NCBI GenBank assembly: GCA_905215475.1
Contig: CAJMPW010000001.1
Span: 1-64,000 of the forward strand
DNA length: 64,000 nt
From: CAG-103 sp905215475
GTDB taxonomy: Bacteria > Bacillota > Clostridia > Oscillospirales > Oscillospiraceae
Direction: 5' to 3'
The translations under genes were made by a program, and so were the position numbers. How positions within the stretch are numbered: position 1 is the first letter of the stretch; every line of letters begins with the position of its first letter. The notes under the pieces were generated by a model, which was given only the letters and a program-made list of their open reading frames with translations, had not been told where the DNA came from and did not search any database. Positions 7,598 through 15,514 of this stretch are shown in pieces.

Positions 7598-9208
7598 ATG
7601 CTCCGGCTTCGGGAAATGCGCTCGGTGCTGGAAAAGGCAAAGACGCAGGGCGTGAGTATGCAGCGGCGGCTCGTGCTGTACTGGTTCAGCATGGCGCTGG
7701 CGATCCTGGCCGCTGTGCTGCTGGTCGTGAGCCTGACGGGGATGTTTTCCAACACGGCGCAGAAGCTCGGCCAGTCGCTGACGATCCAGGAGCGCAACAC
7801 CGCCTCGGCGCTTGCCGGGCAGATGGACCAGCTCACGGCGCAGAGCATCGCCCTGTCGGAGGAGCTCACGCGCGAACTGGATAAGCAGCTGGCCGCCGGC
7901 GGGCGGACGTTCTCCGCGCTCAACGACGATCCGCGCGCGATCGCGGCCGTCGAGACGGCGCTCTATCCAGCGCTGAACACCTATTTGAAATCCGGCGCGT
8001 GCAGCGGCGCGGTCTTTTGTCTGGATGCCACGGCCAACACGGCGCTGCCGGGCGCGGCGACCTCGCGCGCGGGGCTGTACCTGCGCTATTCGGCGCTGCG
8101 CGCCATCGGTGCGACGGATCAGCACGTCACCTGCTTTCGCGGCGCGGCGGAGACGGCACGCAGCGCGCAGGTGCAGATGCACAACCGCTGGAATCCGGAG
8201 CTGAACGTGCAGGCCATCCCCGGCTACACGCAGCTGCTGCACACATCGAACGGCCGCCTGGCCGAGCGCTGCCTGTGGACGGGGCGCATCGCCCTGCCCG
8301 ACACGTGGGAGTCGGTGACGCTGCTGTGCGTGCCGCTGCTCGACAGCGCGGGCAATGTGCGCGGCATCTGCGGTGCGGAGCTCAGCGACCTGTATTTTCG
8401 CCTCACCTATCCCGCCGTGGACAGTGCCTACGGCAGCATGGTCACGGTGCTCGCCCCCATAGACGGCGACCGGCTGCTGCTCGCACAGGCCATGATCGGC
8501 AGCCCCGGCGGGTCATATCTCACGGCCGACGGCACGCTCACGTTCAAGACCGGCCGGTATTATAATACGTATTCCGACGGCAGCCGCACCTATCTCGGTC
8601 TGCACGAGCCGATCGGTGCGACCGACGCCGCGGGGCGGAAGCTCGCCGCCGTGACGCTCGTGCCGGATGCCGGGCTGCGCGCGCTCGAGGCGCGCAGCCG
8701 CACGACGTGGATCATCGTCTCACTCGTGTTTCTCGCGGCGATGCTGCTGCTGTCAACATACCTGTCGCGCCGGTTCGTGACGCCGATCTCCCGCAGCCTG
8801 CAGGCCATCCGCGAGCAGACCCCCGGCGAGCACCCGTCCGGCATCTCGGAGATCGATGAGCTGCTGGCCTTCGTCCGCTCGCGCGCGGCCGAGCAGCTCA
8901 CGGCCGGAGGTCTCCCGCCGAACATCGAGGAGCTGCTCTCGGGCTTCCGCGACCGGGTGCAGACGCTCACCCCCATGGAGCGCACCGTGCTGCAGTATTA
9001 CATCGACGGCTGCTCGCTCGAGGAGGTCGCGGCGCGCGCGTATATCAGCGTGGCCACCGCCAAAAAGCACAACACGAACATCAACCGCAAGCTCGGCGTG
9101 ACCTCGCGCGAGGAGCTCATGCTGTATATCGACCTCTTCCGCCGCTGCGGCCGTCTCGACGAGATCGCCGCGCCGCAGGCAGAGGATAGCACAAGGTGCA
9201 CAACCTGA
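7598..9208 (+). CDS. Membrane-anchored LuxR-type one-component regulator with extracytoplasmic sensor
   Basis: The start is placed at ATG 7598 (536 residues); an in-frame GTG at 7589 is also possible. One membrane helix near residues 25-50 is followed by about 300 residues with the look of a Cache-like extracellular sensor. A second helix (IIVSLVFLAAMLLLSTYL, around residue 370-390) leads to a short cytoplasmic linker beginning RRFVTPIS and then a helix-turn-helix of the LuxR/GerE class (LTPMERTVLQ, then EEVAARAYISVATAKKHNTNI). There is no histidine kinase or receiver domain, so signal reception and DNA binding are on one chain. It follows the solute-binding protein and shares its promoter. 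The sensed molecule is unknown and may be presented by that protein. Confidence 0.78.
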   Translation: MLRLREMRSVLEKAKTQGVSMQRRLVLYWFSMALAILAAVLLVVSLTGMFSNTAQKLGQSLTIQERNTASALAGQMDQLTAQSIALSEELTRELDKQLAAGGRTFSALNDDPRAIAAVETALYPALNTYLKSGACSGAVFCLDATANTALPGAATSRAGLYLRYSALRAIGATDQHVTCFRGAAETARSAQVQMHNRWNPELNVQAIPGYTQLLHTSNGRLAERCLWTGRIALPDTWESVTLLCVPLLDSAGNVRGICGAELSDLYFRLTYPAVDSAYGSMVTVLAPIDGDRLLLAQAMIGSPGGSYLTADGTLTFKTGRYYNTYSDGSRTYLGLHEPIGATDAAGRKLAAVTLVPDAGLRALEARSRTTWIIVSLVFLAAMLLLSTYLSRRFVTPISRSLQAIREQTPGEHPSGISEIDELLAFVRSRAAEQLTAGGLPPNIEELLSGFRDRVQTLTPMERTVLQYYIDGCSLEEVAARAYISVATAKKHNTNINRKLGVTSREELMLYIDLFRRCGRLDEIAAPQAEDSTRCTT

Positions 9209-9232
9209 CCGTCGTCAGGCTGTGCACCTTGT
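9191..9232 (+). terminator. Hairpin overlapping the LuxR-type gene stop
   Basis: A long stem (ACAAGGTGCACA plus CCTGA, 9191-9208) pairs with 9215-9232. It contains the stop codon of the preceding gene and lacks a clear T-run, so it may be a weak terminator or an mRNA 3'-end stabiliser. Confidence 0.6.
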
Positions 9233-9384
9233 CTACTACCCAGTCGTATTTTGCGGTTTCGGCTGTGTTTTTGCGCCGGGAGCGTAGCATTTCCGACCCC
9301 GATGCCTTATACTATCAGCATAGCTGAAAAATCATCAAAAGCAGTTATATCTGATGAAAAACATCTGCGTAAAGGAGCATGCTT

Positions 9385-10755
9385 ATGGGACTTATCAAAG
9401 CGATCGCCGGAGCTGCCGGCGGTGTCATGGCCGACCAGTGGAAGGAATTTTTCACCTGCGAGGCGCTGCCGGCCGACGTGCTGGCGGTCAAGGGACAGAA
9501 GAAAACCACCCGCCGTTCAAGCAACACGCACGGCGATGAGAACATCATCACCACCGGCTCGCGCATCGCGGTCGCCGACGGTCAGTGTATGCTCATCGTC
9601 GAGCAGGGCAAGGTCGTCGAGGTCTGCGCCGAGCCGGGCGAGTACACCTACGACGCGTCTACCGAGCCGACGATCTTTGCCGGAAACCTCGGCGAGAGCA
9701 TCGGTCAGGTGTTCCAGAACATCGGCAAGCGCTTCACCTTCGGCGGCGAAGCACCGAAGGATCAGCGCATCTACTACTTCAACACCAAGGAGCTGACCGG
9801 CAACAAGTACGGCACGCCGAGCCCGGTGCCGTTCCGCGTGGTCGATCAGCGCGCCGGCATCGACATCGACATCGCCATCCGCTGCTTCGGCGAGTACAGC
9901 TACCGCATCACGAACCCCCTGCTGTTTTACACCAACGTCTGCGGCAACGTCACCGAGGCCTATACCCGCGACACGATCGACGGTCAGCTCAAGAGCGAAC
10001 TGCTCACGGCGCTGCAGCCGGCGTTCGCGCGCATCAGCGATATGGGCATCCGCTACTCGTCGCTGCCCGGCCACACGCGCGAGATCGCCGAGGCGCTCAA
10101 CGAGGAGCTCTCGGCGCAGTGGCGCGACCGCCGCGGCCTCGAGATCGTGGCCTTCGGTGTCTCGTCCGTGAAGGCGAACGAGGAAGACGAGCAGATGATC
10201 AAGGAGATGCAGCGTGAGGCCGCCTACATGGACCCGACGCGCGCCGCCGCGATGCTCTCGCGCTCGCAGGGCGAGGCGATGAAGGCCGCCGCGTCCAACA
10301 CGGCCACGGGTCCGGCCATGGCGTTCATGGGCATGGGCATGGCCGGTCAGATGGGCGGCATCAACGCCCAGAATCTCTACGCCATGGGTCAGCAGCAGGC
10401 AGCCCAGCAGGCGGCGCAGCAGCCCGTTGCCCCGCCGCAGCCCGCGCCGCAGCCCGCCGCCCCGGCGGCAGCGCCGGCGGCCGATGGCTGGACGTGCGCC
10501 TGCGGTCAGACCGGCAACACCGGCAAGTTCTGCGGCAACTGCGGCCAGCCCAAGCCCGCGGACGAGAGCTGGACGTGCACGTGCGGCGCGGTGAACAAGG
10601 GCAAATTCTGCGCCGAGTGCGGCAAACCGCGCCCGGCCGCCGTGAAGAAATTCAAATGCGACAAGTGCGGCTGGGAGCCGGAAGACCCGACCAACCCGCC
10701 GAAGTTCTGCCCCGAGTGCGGCGACCCGTTCAACGACGGGGACACCGTTTCCTGA
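9385..10755 (+). CDS. SPFH-domain protein with C-terminal zinc ribbons (YdjI-like)
   Basis: The ATG at 9385 lies 7 bp from AAAGGAG and gives 456 residues; a nearer ATG at 9379 is too close to that site. Residues about 1-290 match the bacterial SPFH (stomatin/flotillin-like) family called virion-core-like or YdjI, including the opening MGLIKAIAGAAGG and WKEFF. A Gln/Pro/Ala-rich linker follows, then three small zinc-ribbon units, each with two CxC or CxxC pairs (CACGQ...CGNCG, CTCGA...CAECG, CDKCG...CPECG). It heads a three-gene set with a zinc-ribbon membrane protein and a TPM-domain protein. In Bacillus the equivalent YdjG/H/I proteins recruit PspA to stressed membranes. A membrane-scaffold role here is inferred. 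Confidence 0.85.
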   Translation: MGLIKAIAGAAGGVMADQWKEFFTCEALPADVLAVKGQKKTTRRSSNTHGDENIITTGSRIAVADGQCMLIVEQGKVVEVCAEPGEYTYDASTEPTIFAGNLGESIGQVFQNIGKRFTFGGEAPKDQRIYYFNTKELTGNKYGTPSPVPFRVVDQRAGIDIDIAIRCFGEYSYRITNPLLFYTNVCGNVTEAYTRDTIDGQLKSELLTALQPAFARISDMGIRYSSLPGHTREIAEALNEELSAQWRDRRGLEIVAFGVSSVKANEEDEQMIKEMQREAAYMDPTRAAAMLSRSQGEAMKAAASNTATGPAMAFMGMGMAGQMGGINAQNLYAMGQQQAAQQAAQQPVAPPQPAPQPAAPAAAPAADGWTCACGQTGNTGKFCGNCGQPKPADESWTCTCGAVNKGKFCAECGKPRPAAVKKFKCDKCGWEPEDPTNPPKFCPECGDPFNDGDTVS

Positions 10756-10779
10756 CCCACAACGAAAGGAGGCGCGCAC

Positions 10780-11913
10780 ATGCCCACCCAGGTAACCAAC
10801 TATCAGTGTCCGGCCTGTACCGGCCCCCTGCATTTTTCGGCCGAGACCGGCAAGCTCACCTGTGACTACTGCGGCTCTGCGTATGACGTCGCGGAGATCG
10901 AGGCGCTCTATGCGCAAAAGGAGGCCGAGGCCGCCGCTGCCAAGGAGGCGGCAGACGCAAAGGCGGAGGCGGCGAAGGCGGACGCCGCCGACGACGGCGG
11001 CTGGGACACCTCCGACCTCAGCAGCGACTGGGGCGCGGACGCCGACGGCCTGCGGGTCTACGGCTGCCCGTCGTGCGGCGCGGAGCTGATCTGCGACGAG
11101 ACCACCGCCGCCACCTCCTGCCCCTACTGCGGCAACCCGACGGTCGTGCCGGGGCAGTTTTCCGGCGCGCTCAAGCCGGAGTTCGTGCTCCCGTTCAAGA
11201 TGACGAAGGACGACGCGGTGCGCGCGCTGCGCGCGCACTACCGGGGCAAGCCCTTCCTGCCGCGCTCGTTCACGGCCGGCAACCACATCGAGGAGATCCA
11301 GGGCGTGTATGTCCCGTTCTGGCTGTTTGACGGCGGCGCGGAGGGCGAGGTCGACTACAAGGCCGCCAACTCCCGCACCTATAAGGACGACGACTACGAG
11401 ATCACCGAGACCGACCATTACGACGTGCACCGCGGCGGCTCGATCGCGTTTGAGAAGATCCCGGTGGACGCCTCGAGCAAGATGCCCGACGACCACATGG
11501 ACTCCATCGAGCCGTTTGACTACACGCAGATGCAGCCGTTTTCCACGGCGTACCTGCCCGGCTATCTGGCCGACAAGTACGACGTCACCGTGGACGACAG
11601 CCGCGCCCGCGCCGACCGCCGCAGCAGAGAGACGCTCGAAAACGCCCTGCGCGAGACCGTGACCGGTTACGGCACGTGCGTGACCGACCGCACGGACATC
11701 CGCCTGCACCGCGGCAAGGTGCACTACGCCCTGCTGCCGGTGTGGATGCTGAGCACGAAGTGGAACGGCGAAAGCTTCCTCTTCGCCATGAACGGACAGA
11801 CCGGCAAGCTTGTCGGCGACCTGCCGACCGACCGCGGCCGCTATTGGGGCACGTTCGGTGCGATCGCAGGCGTGGTCACGGTCGCGCTGACGGTCATCCT
11901 GCAGTTTATGTAA
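10780..11913 (+). CDS. Zinc-ribbon membrane protein (YdjG-like)
   Basis: This 377-residue protein starts 6 bp after AAAGGAGG. It has a first zinc ribbon at residues 9-31 (CPAC...CDYC), an Ala/Glu/Lys-rich probable coiled coil (about 45-70), and a second ribbon (CPSC...CPYC, about 95-120). A conserved beta-rich core of about 200 residues containing YVPFWLFDG follows. The chain ends in a single C-terminal membrane helix (GAIAGVVTVALTVILQF), placing the bulk in the cytoplasm. Gene order and architecture match Bacillus YdjG, which together with a TPM-domain partner anchors the SPFH protein to the membrane. No enzymatic motif is visible. Confidence 0.78.
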   Translation: MPTQVTNYQCPACTGPLHFSAETGKLTCDYCGSAYDVAEIEALYAQKEAEAAAAKEAADAKAEAAKADAADDGGWDTSDLSSDWGADADGLRVYGCPSCGAELICDETTAATSCPYCGNPTVVPGQFSGALKPEFVLPFKMTKDDAVRALRAHYRGKPFLPRSFTAGNHIEEIQGVYVPFWLFDGGAEGEVDYKAANSRTYKDDDYEITETDHYDVHRGGSIAFEKIPVDASSKMPDDHMDSIEPFDYTQMQPFSTAYLPGYLADKYDVTVDDSRARADRRSRETLENALRETVTGYGTCVTDRTDIRLHRGKVHYALLPVWMLSTKWNGESFLFAMNGQTGKLVGDLPTDRGRYWGTFGAIAGVVTVALTVILQFM

Positions 11914-11926
11914 GGAGGCGGACACC

Positions 11927-12706
11927 ATGAAACAAAAACTGACCGCGCTGCTGCTCGTGCTGCTGCTGGCTGTCACGCTCGTGCTGCCCGTCATGGCGGC
12001 AGAGACCTATGTCGACGATGAAGCCGCGATCCTCACGCTCTCGGAGGTCGAAACGCTCGAGGCGCGCGCCGCCGAGATCTCGGAGCACTACGGCGTCGGC
12101 GTGTACATCTGCATAGTCGATGACTTCGGCGACTATGGCTATCCCGACGCCGCGACCGCGTCCTATTCGATCTACCATGCGCAGTCGCTCGGCTATGGCA
12201 GCGGGCGCGACGGCATCCTCCTGCTGCTGAGTATGTCGAACCGCAAGTACGCCACCTTTGTCTACGGCGACAAGGCAGAGCCCATCTTCCCGGACGCCAA
12301 GCTCATCAAGCTCGAGAACGCCTTTCTCGATGACTTTGCGGACGACGACTGGTACGACGGTTTCTCGGACTATCTTGAGGGCTGCGCCGGGATCCTCAGC
12401 GTCGACTCCGGCGAATTCACGTGGCCGCAGTTTCTGCGCCGCCTCGGCATCTCGTTCGGCGTCGGGCTCTTGCTCGCGCTGATCGTGTGCCAGCTGCTGA
12501 AGATGAAGATGCGCTCCGTCTACCGCCAGGCCGAGGCCTCGGCCTACGTCACGGCGGAGGGACTGAACCTGACGACGCGCGAGGATGTCTTCACCCACAC
12601 GACCACGGTGCGCCGCAAGATCGAGCGCAAGAGCGAGTCGAGCAGCTCAAGCGATTCGAGCAGCTTTTCCGGCGGCGGCGGCCACGGACGCAGCGGCTCG
12701 TTCTGA
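11927..12706 (+). CDS. TPM-domain membrane protein (YdjH-like)
   Basis: This 259-residue protein starts 13 bp after the previous stop, with AAGGAGG 8 bp upstream. A cleavable signal (LLLVLLLAVTLVLPVMA) precedes a TPM domain (YVDDEAAILTLSEVETLEAR through GRDGILLLLSM) exposed outside the membrane. Near residue 170-190 a membrane helix (ISFGVGLLLALIVCQLL) leads to a cytoplasmic Ser-rich tail ending GGGGHGRSGSF, a glycine/serine end common in this family. It closes the SPFH/zinc-ribbon/TPM operon. The TPM fold is known from phosphatases and photosystem repair factors, but a catalytic role cannot be read from this sequence. Confidence 0.8.
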   Translation: MKQKLTALLLVLLLAVTLVLPVMAAETYVDDEAAILTLSEVETLEARAAEISEHYGVGVYICIVDDFGDYGYPDAATASYSIYHAQSLGYGSGRDGILLLLSMSNRKYATFVYGDKAEPIFPDAKLIKLENAFLDDFADDDWYDGFSDYLEGCAGILSVDSGEFTWPQFLRRLGISFGVGLLLALIVCQLLKMKMRSVYRQAEASAYVTAEGLNLTTREDVFTHTTTVRRKIERKSESSSSSDSSSFSGGGGHGRSGSF

Positions 12707-12757
12707 TAGAAAAGCCCGGTACCCCCCACATATTCCAAACCAAGGAGGCGGAAACAG

Positions 12758-15199
12758 ATGAAAAAACGCATTCTCAGCATTGTCCTGTGTCTGGTCATGG
12801 TGTTCAGCCTGCTGCCGTTCACGGCAAGCGCGGCAAGCGCCATACCGATCAACGAAGAGACCTTCCCCGACCCGGTGTTCCGGGAATACGTGCTCAAGAT
12901 CGTCGGCAGCTCGGTCCTGACTGAGGAGAAGGCCCAGCAGATCGAAGTGCTCGACGTCAGCAAGGATAACATCAAAAAGGTGCTCGGCGACCGCGCCCCC
13001 ATCACGAGTCTCATGGGCATCCGATACCTGAGATATGTGAAGGATCTCAATTGCAGCGGCCAGGAACTGAAGAAAACACTCAATCTGGAGCAGAACTCGA
13101 GAGTGGAAAGGCTCAACTGCCGCTTCAACCAGCTCACCGATCTGTGGTTTCACAAGGGCAGCTCGCTCCGGTATCTGGACTGCAGCGAAAACCAGTTCAC
13201 CGCACTCAACCTGAGCAAGAACCCAGAGCTCACCGAGCTGTACTGCAGCGGGAACAATCTCACCGCGCTCGACCTGAGCGCCAACAAAAAGCTCCAGAAA
13301 ATCGGCGCGAGCAGCAACAAGCTGACAGCCTTCGACGTCCGGCACTTATCGGAGCTGACGTATCTCAATCTTCAGGCCAATTTCGACCTCAAAGCCATTG
13401 ACGTCAGCAAAAACCCCAAGCTGGAGTTTCTGAATGTCGCCCAGACCGGTCTGACCTCGCTCAATGTGAAAAACAACCGGAAGCTGGTTGAGCTCAATGT
13501 CTATTGTAACCAGCTCACCGCGCTCGATGTGCGCAGCAACTACATGCTCAAAAGGCTGGACTGCTATGAAAACCAGCTCACCGCGCTCGACCTGAGCAGC
13601 AACGTTGCCCTCGAGTATCTGGGTGTCAGCGAAAATCCGATCGCCGAGCTCAACCTTCACCCGCTGAGCAATCTGAAGACGCTTTACTGTCAGAAAATGC
13701 AGCTCAAGAAGCTGGATGTGGACCGCTGCCCCAAGCTCCAGCTGCTGCACTGCTACGACAACCAGATCGAGACGCTCGACCTGCGCAGCAACAAAAAGCT
13801 CCAAGCGCTCCAATGCCAGAATAACCGCCTCTCGTGGCTGGATCTGAGCAGCAACACGGCGCTCGATCCGGCGAAGGTGGATTGCTCGGGCAACGTCTAC
13901 GACATCAAGGTCGACCGGAACCTCCAGTATAAGGTCTATCCCGACCTGCCGTGCTACGGCGCGACGGAGGGCACATACTTCACGGCCGCCCGCGCGAGCG
14001 ACTGGACCGGCGGCACGGTCAGCAAGGTCGACGGTTGGGACGTCCTGACGCTCAATAACGCCAGCATCAAGGAGGTCACCTACAAGTACGACACCGGAAA
14101 CGCCAAGATCGGCAAGGTGGCGTTTACGCTCAAGACCGAGGTGCCCCCAAAGTATATCACCATCTCCTTCGACCCCAACGGCGGCACCGGCACAATGAAG
14201 CCCATGAGGGTCAAAGCAGGCGTTGACTACACACTCCCCGAATGTACCTTCACGCCGCCGGAGGGCAAGGAATTTGCCGGCTGGCTCGCAGTAAACGGCA
14301 AAGTATACCCCGCCGGTCACAGCGTATACTCCACCTACGACCAAAGCCTCAAGGCGACATGGAAGGACAAGGAAGCAGCAGAAATCACCATCTCCTTTGA
14401 CCCCAACGGCGGCACCGGCACGATGCAGCCCATGAGGGTAAAAGCGGGCGTGGATTTCACGCTCCCCGAATGCACCTTTACGCCGCCCGCAGGCAAGGAG
14501 TTTGCCGGCTGGCTCGCACCGAACGGTAAAGTATTCGCCGCCGGTGCAATCGTACACGACTACAACGACTGTGTCCTCAAGGCGACGTGGAAGAGCACCC
14601 GGTGCGACGGCGGCGCACAGTGCCCGGGCAGGAACTTCTCCGATATGCCCGACCCGAGCTACTGGTCGCACGCCGGTCTTGATTACTGCGTGGAGCACGG
14701 CATCCTGAGCGGTGTCGGCGGCGGCAGGATCAGTCCGAACGGTCTGACGACGCGCGCGCAGTTTGTGCAGATGCTCTACAGCATTCACGGCAAGCCGGCC
14801 GTGAGCGGCGCGCTGCCGTTTACGGACCTGCCCGAGCCCTGGTACAGAGATGCCATCCTCTGGGCATACCAGACCGGCGTCACCTCCGGCACGAGCGACA
14901 CGACCTTTGGTCCGTACGACCCGGTGACGCGCGCACAGGTGGCGACCTTCCTCATGAAGTACGCCAAGACCGTCTGCAACATCAAGCCGACGTGGACGCC
15001 CGCGGATCTGAGCAAGTATCCGGACGTGAACAAAGTGCCGGGCTGGGCGATGGGTGCGATGCAGGACGCTGTTGCGCTCAAACTCATCAACGGCAGCAAG
15101 GCGTCTGACGGTACGGTCTATCTCGAGCCGAACGGCAACGCGACCCGCGAGCAGGTTGCAACCATCCTGATGCAGTTTTGCAAGAACGTGAAGAAATAA
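12758..15199 (+). CDS. Cell-surface leucine-rich-repeat protein with two B-repeats and SLH anchor
   Basis: The ATG at 12758 follows AAGGAGG and gives 813 residues. A Sec signal (MKKRILSIVL to ASA) is followed by about 17 leucine-rich repeats of the short LxxLDLSxNxxL type (residues about 70-400). Next come two near-identical 75-residue Listeria-Bacteroides/InlB-type B repeats, each opening ISFDPNGGTGTM (from about 466 and 545). The C-terminus has three SLH modules (about 625-813) that bind wall polysaccharide. This architecture is typical of exported adhesins or scaffold proteins, and ligand binding by the LRR is inferred. Its last 430 bp are almost identical to the end of the next gene, so the anchor module has been copied between them. 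Confidence 0.9.
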   Translation: MKKRILSIVLCLVMVFSLLPFTASAASAIPINEETFPDPVFREYVLKIVGSSVLTEEKAQQIEVLDVSKDNIKKVLGDRAPITSLMGIRYLRYVKDLNCSGQELKKTLNLEQNSRVERLNCRFNQLTDLWFHKGSSLRYLDCSENQFTALNLSKNPELTELYCSGNNLTALDLSANKKLQKIGASSNKLTAFDVRHLSELTYLNLQANFDLKAIDVSKNPKLEFLNVAQTGLTSLNVKNNRKLVELNVYCNQLTALDVRSNYMLKRLDCYENQLTALDLSSNVALEYLGVSENPIAELNLHPLSNLKTLYCQKMQLKKLDVDRCPKLQLLHCYDNQIETLDLRSNKKLQALQCQNNRLSWLDLSSNTALDPAKVDCSGNVYDIKVDRNLQYKVYPDLPCYGATEGTYFTAARASDWTGGTVSKVDGWDVLTLNNASIKEVTYKYDTGNAKIGKVAFTLKTEVPPKYITISFDPNGGTGTMKPMRVKAGVDYTLPECTFTPPEGKEFAGWLAVNGKVYPAGHSVYSTYDQSLKATWKDKEAAEITISFDPNGGTGTMQPMRVKAGVDFTLPECTFTPPAGKEFAGWLAPNGKVFAAGAIVHDYNDCVLKATWKSTRCDGGAQCPGRNFSDMPDPSYWSHAGLDYCVEHGILSGVGGGRISPNGLTTRAQFVQMLYSIHGKPAVSGALPFTDLPEPWYRDAILWAYQTGVTSGTSDTTFGPYDPVTRAQVATFLMKYAKTVCNIKPTWTPADLSKYPDVNKVPGWAMGAMQDAVALKLINGSKASDGTVYLEPNGNATREQVATILMQFCKNVKK

Positions 15200-15215
15200 A
15201 TATTACACAATTATC

Positions 15216-15257
15216 AATCAGGCGGAGCCGTATTTCGGCCCCGCCTGATTTCGTTTT
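15216..15257 (+). terminator. Terminator after the LRR-SLH gene
   Basis: A 15-bp stem with one mismatch (AATCAGGCGGAGCCG, from 15216, pairing to 15250) is followed by TCGTTTT. The rest of the gap, 15258-15514, is moderately AT-rich. I see no gene or clear promoter in it beyond the ribosome site GGGAGGAGA before 15515. Confidence 0.85.
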
Positions 15258-15514
15258 GAAGCGGCGTCTTGCGCGTGGGCTACATCTGCGCGAGATGGCG
15301 CTTTTGCGGTTCTGTGGTAGAGACATTTTTGTGCGATGGACAAATATCGTGGTAATTCTGTCGCTAAATGTGTCAATTATGCACATGGCCTTTCATTTTA
15401 ATTTGAAAATGGTATCAATAGGATTGGGACAAGTTTTTGCTGTATTGTTGTGCGCTCCAAACGCCACGCACGCAGCAAAAGCGCGAAAATCGTAAAAAAT
15501 AGGGAGGAGAGCGT

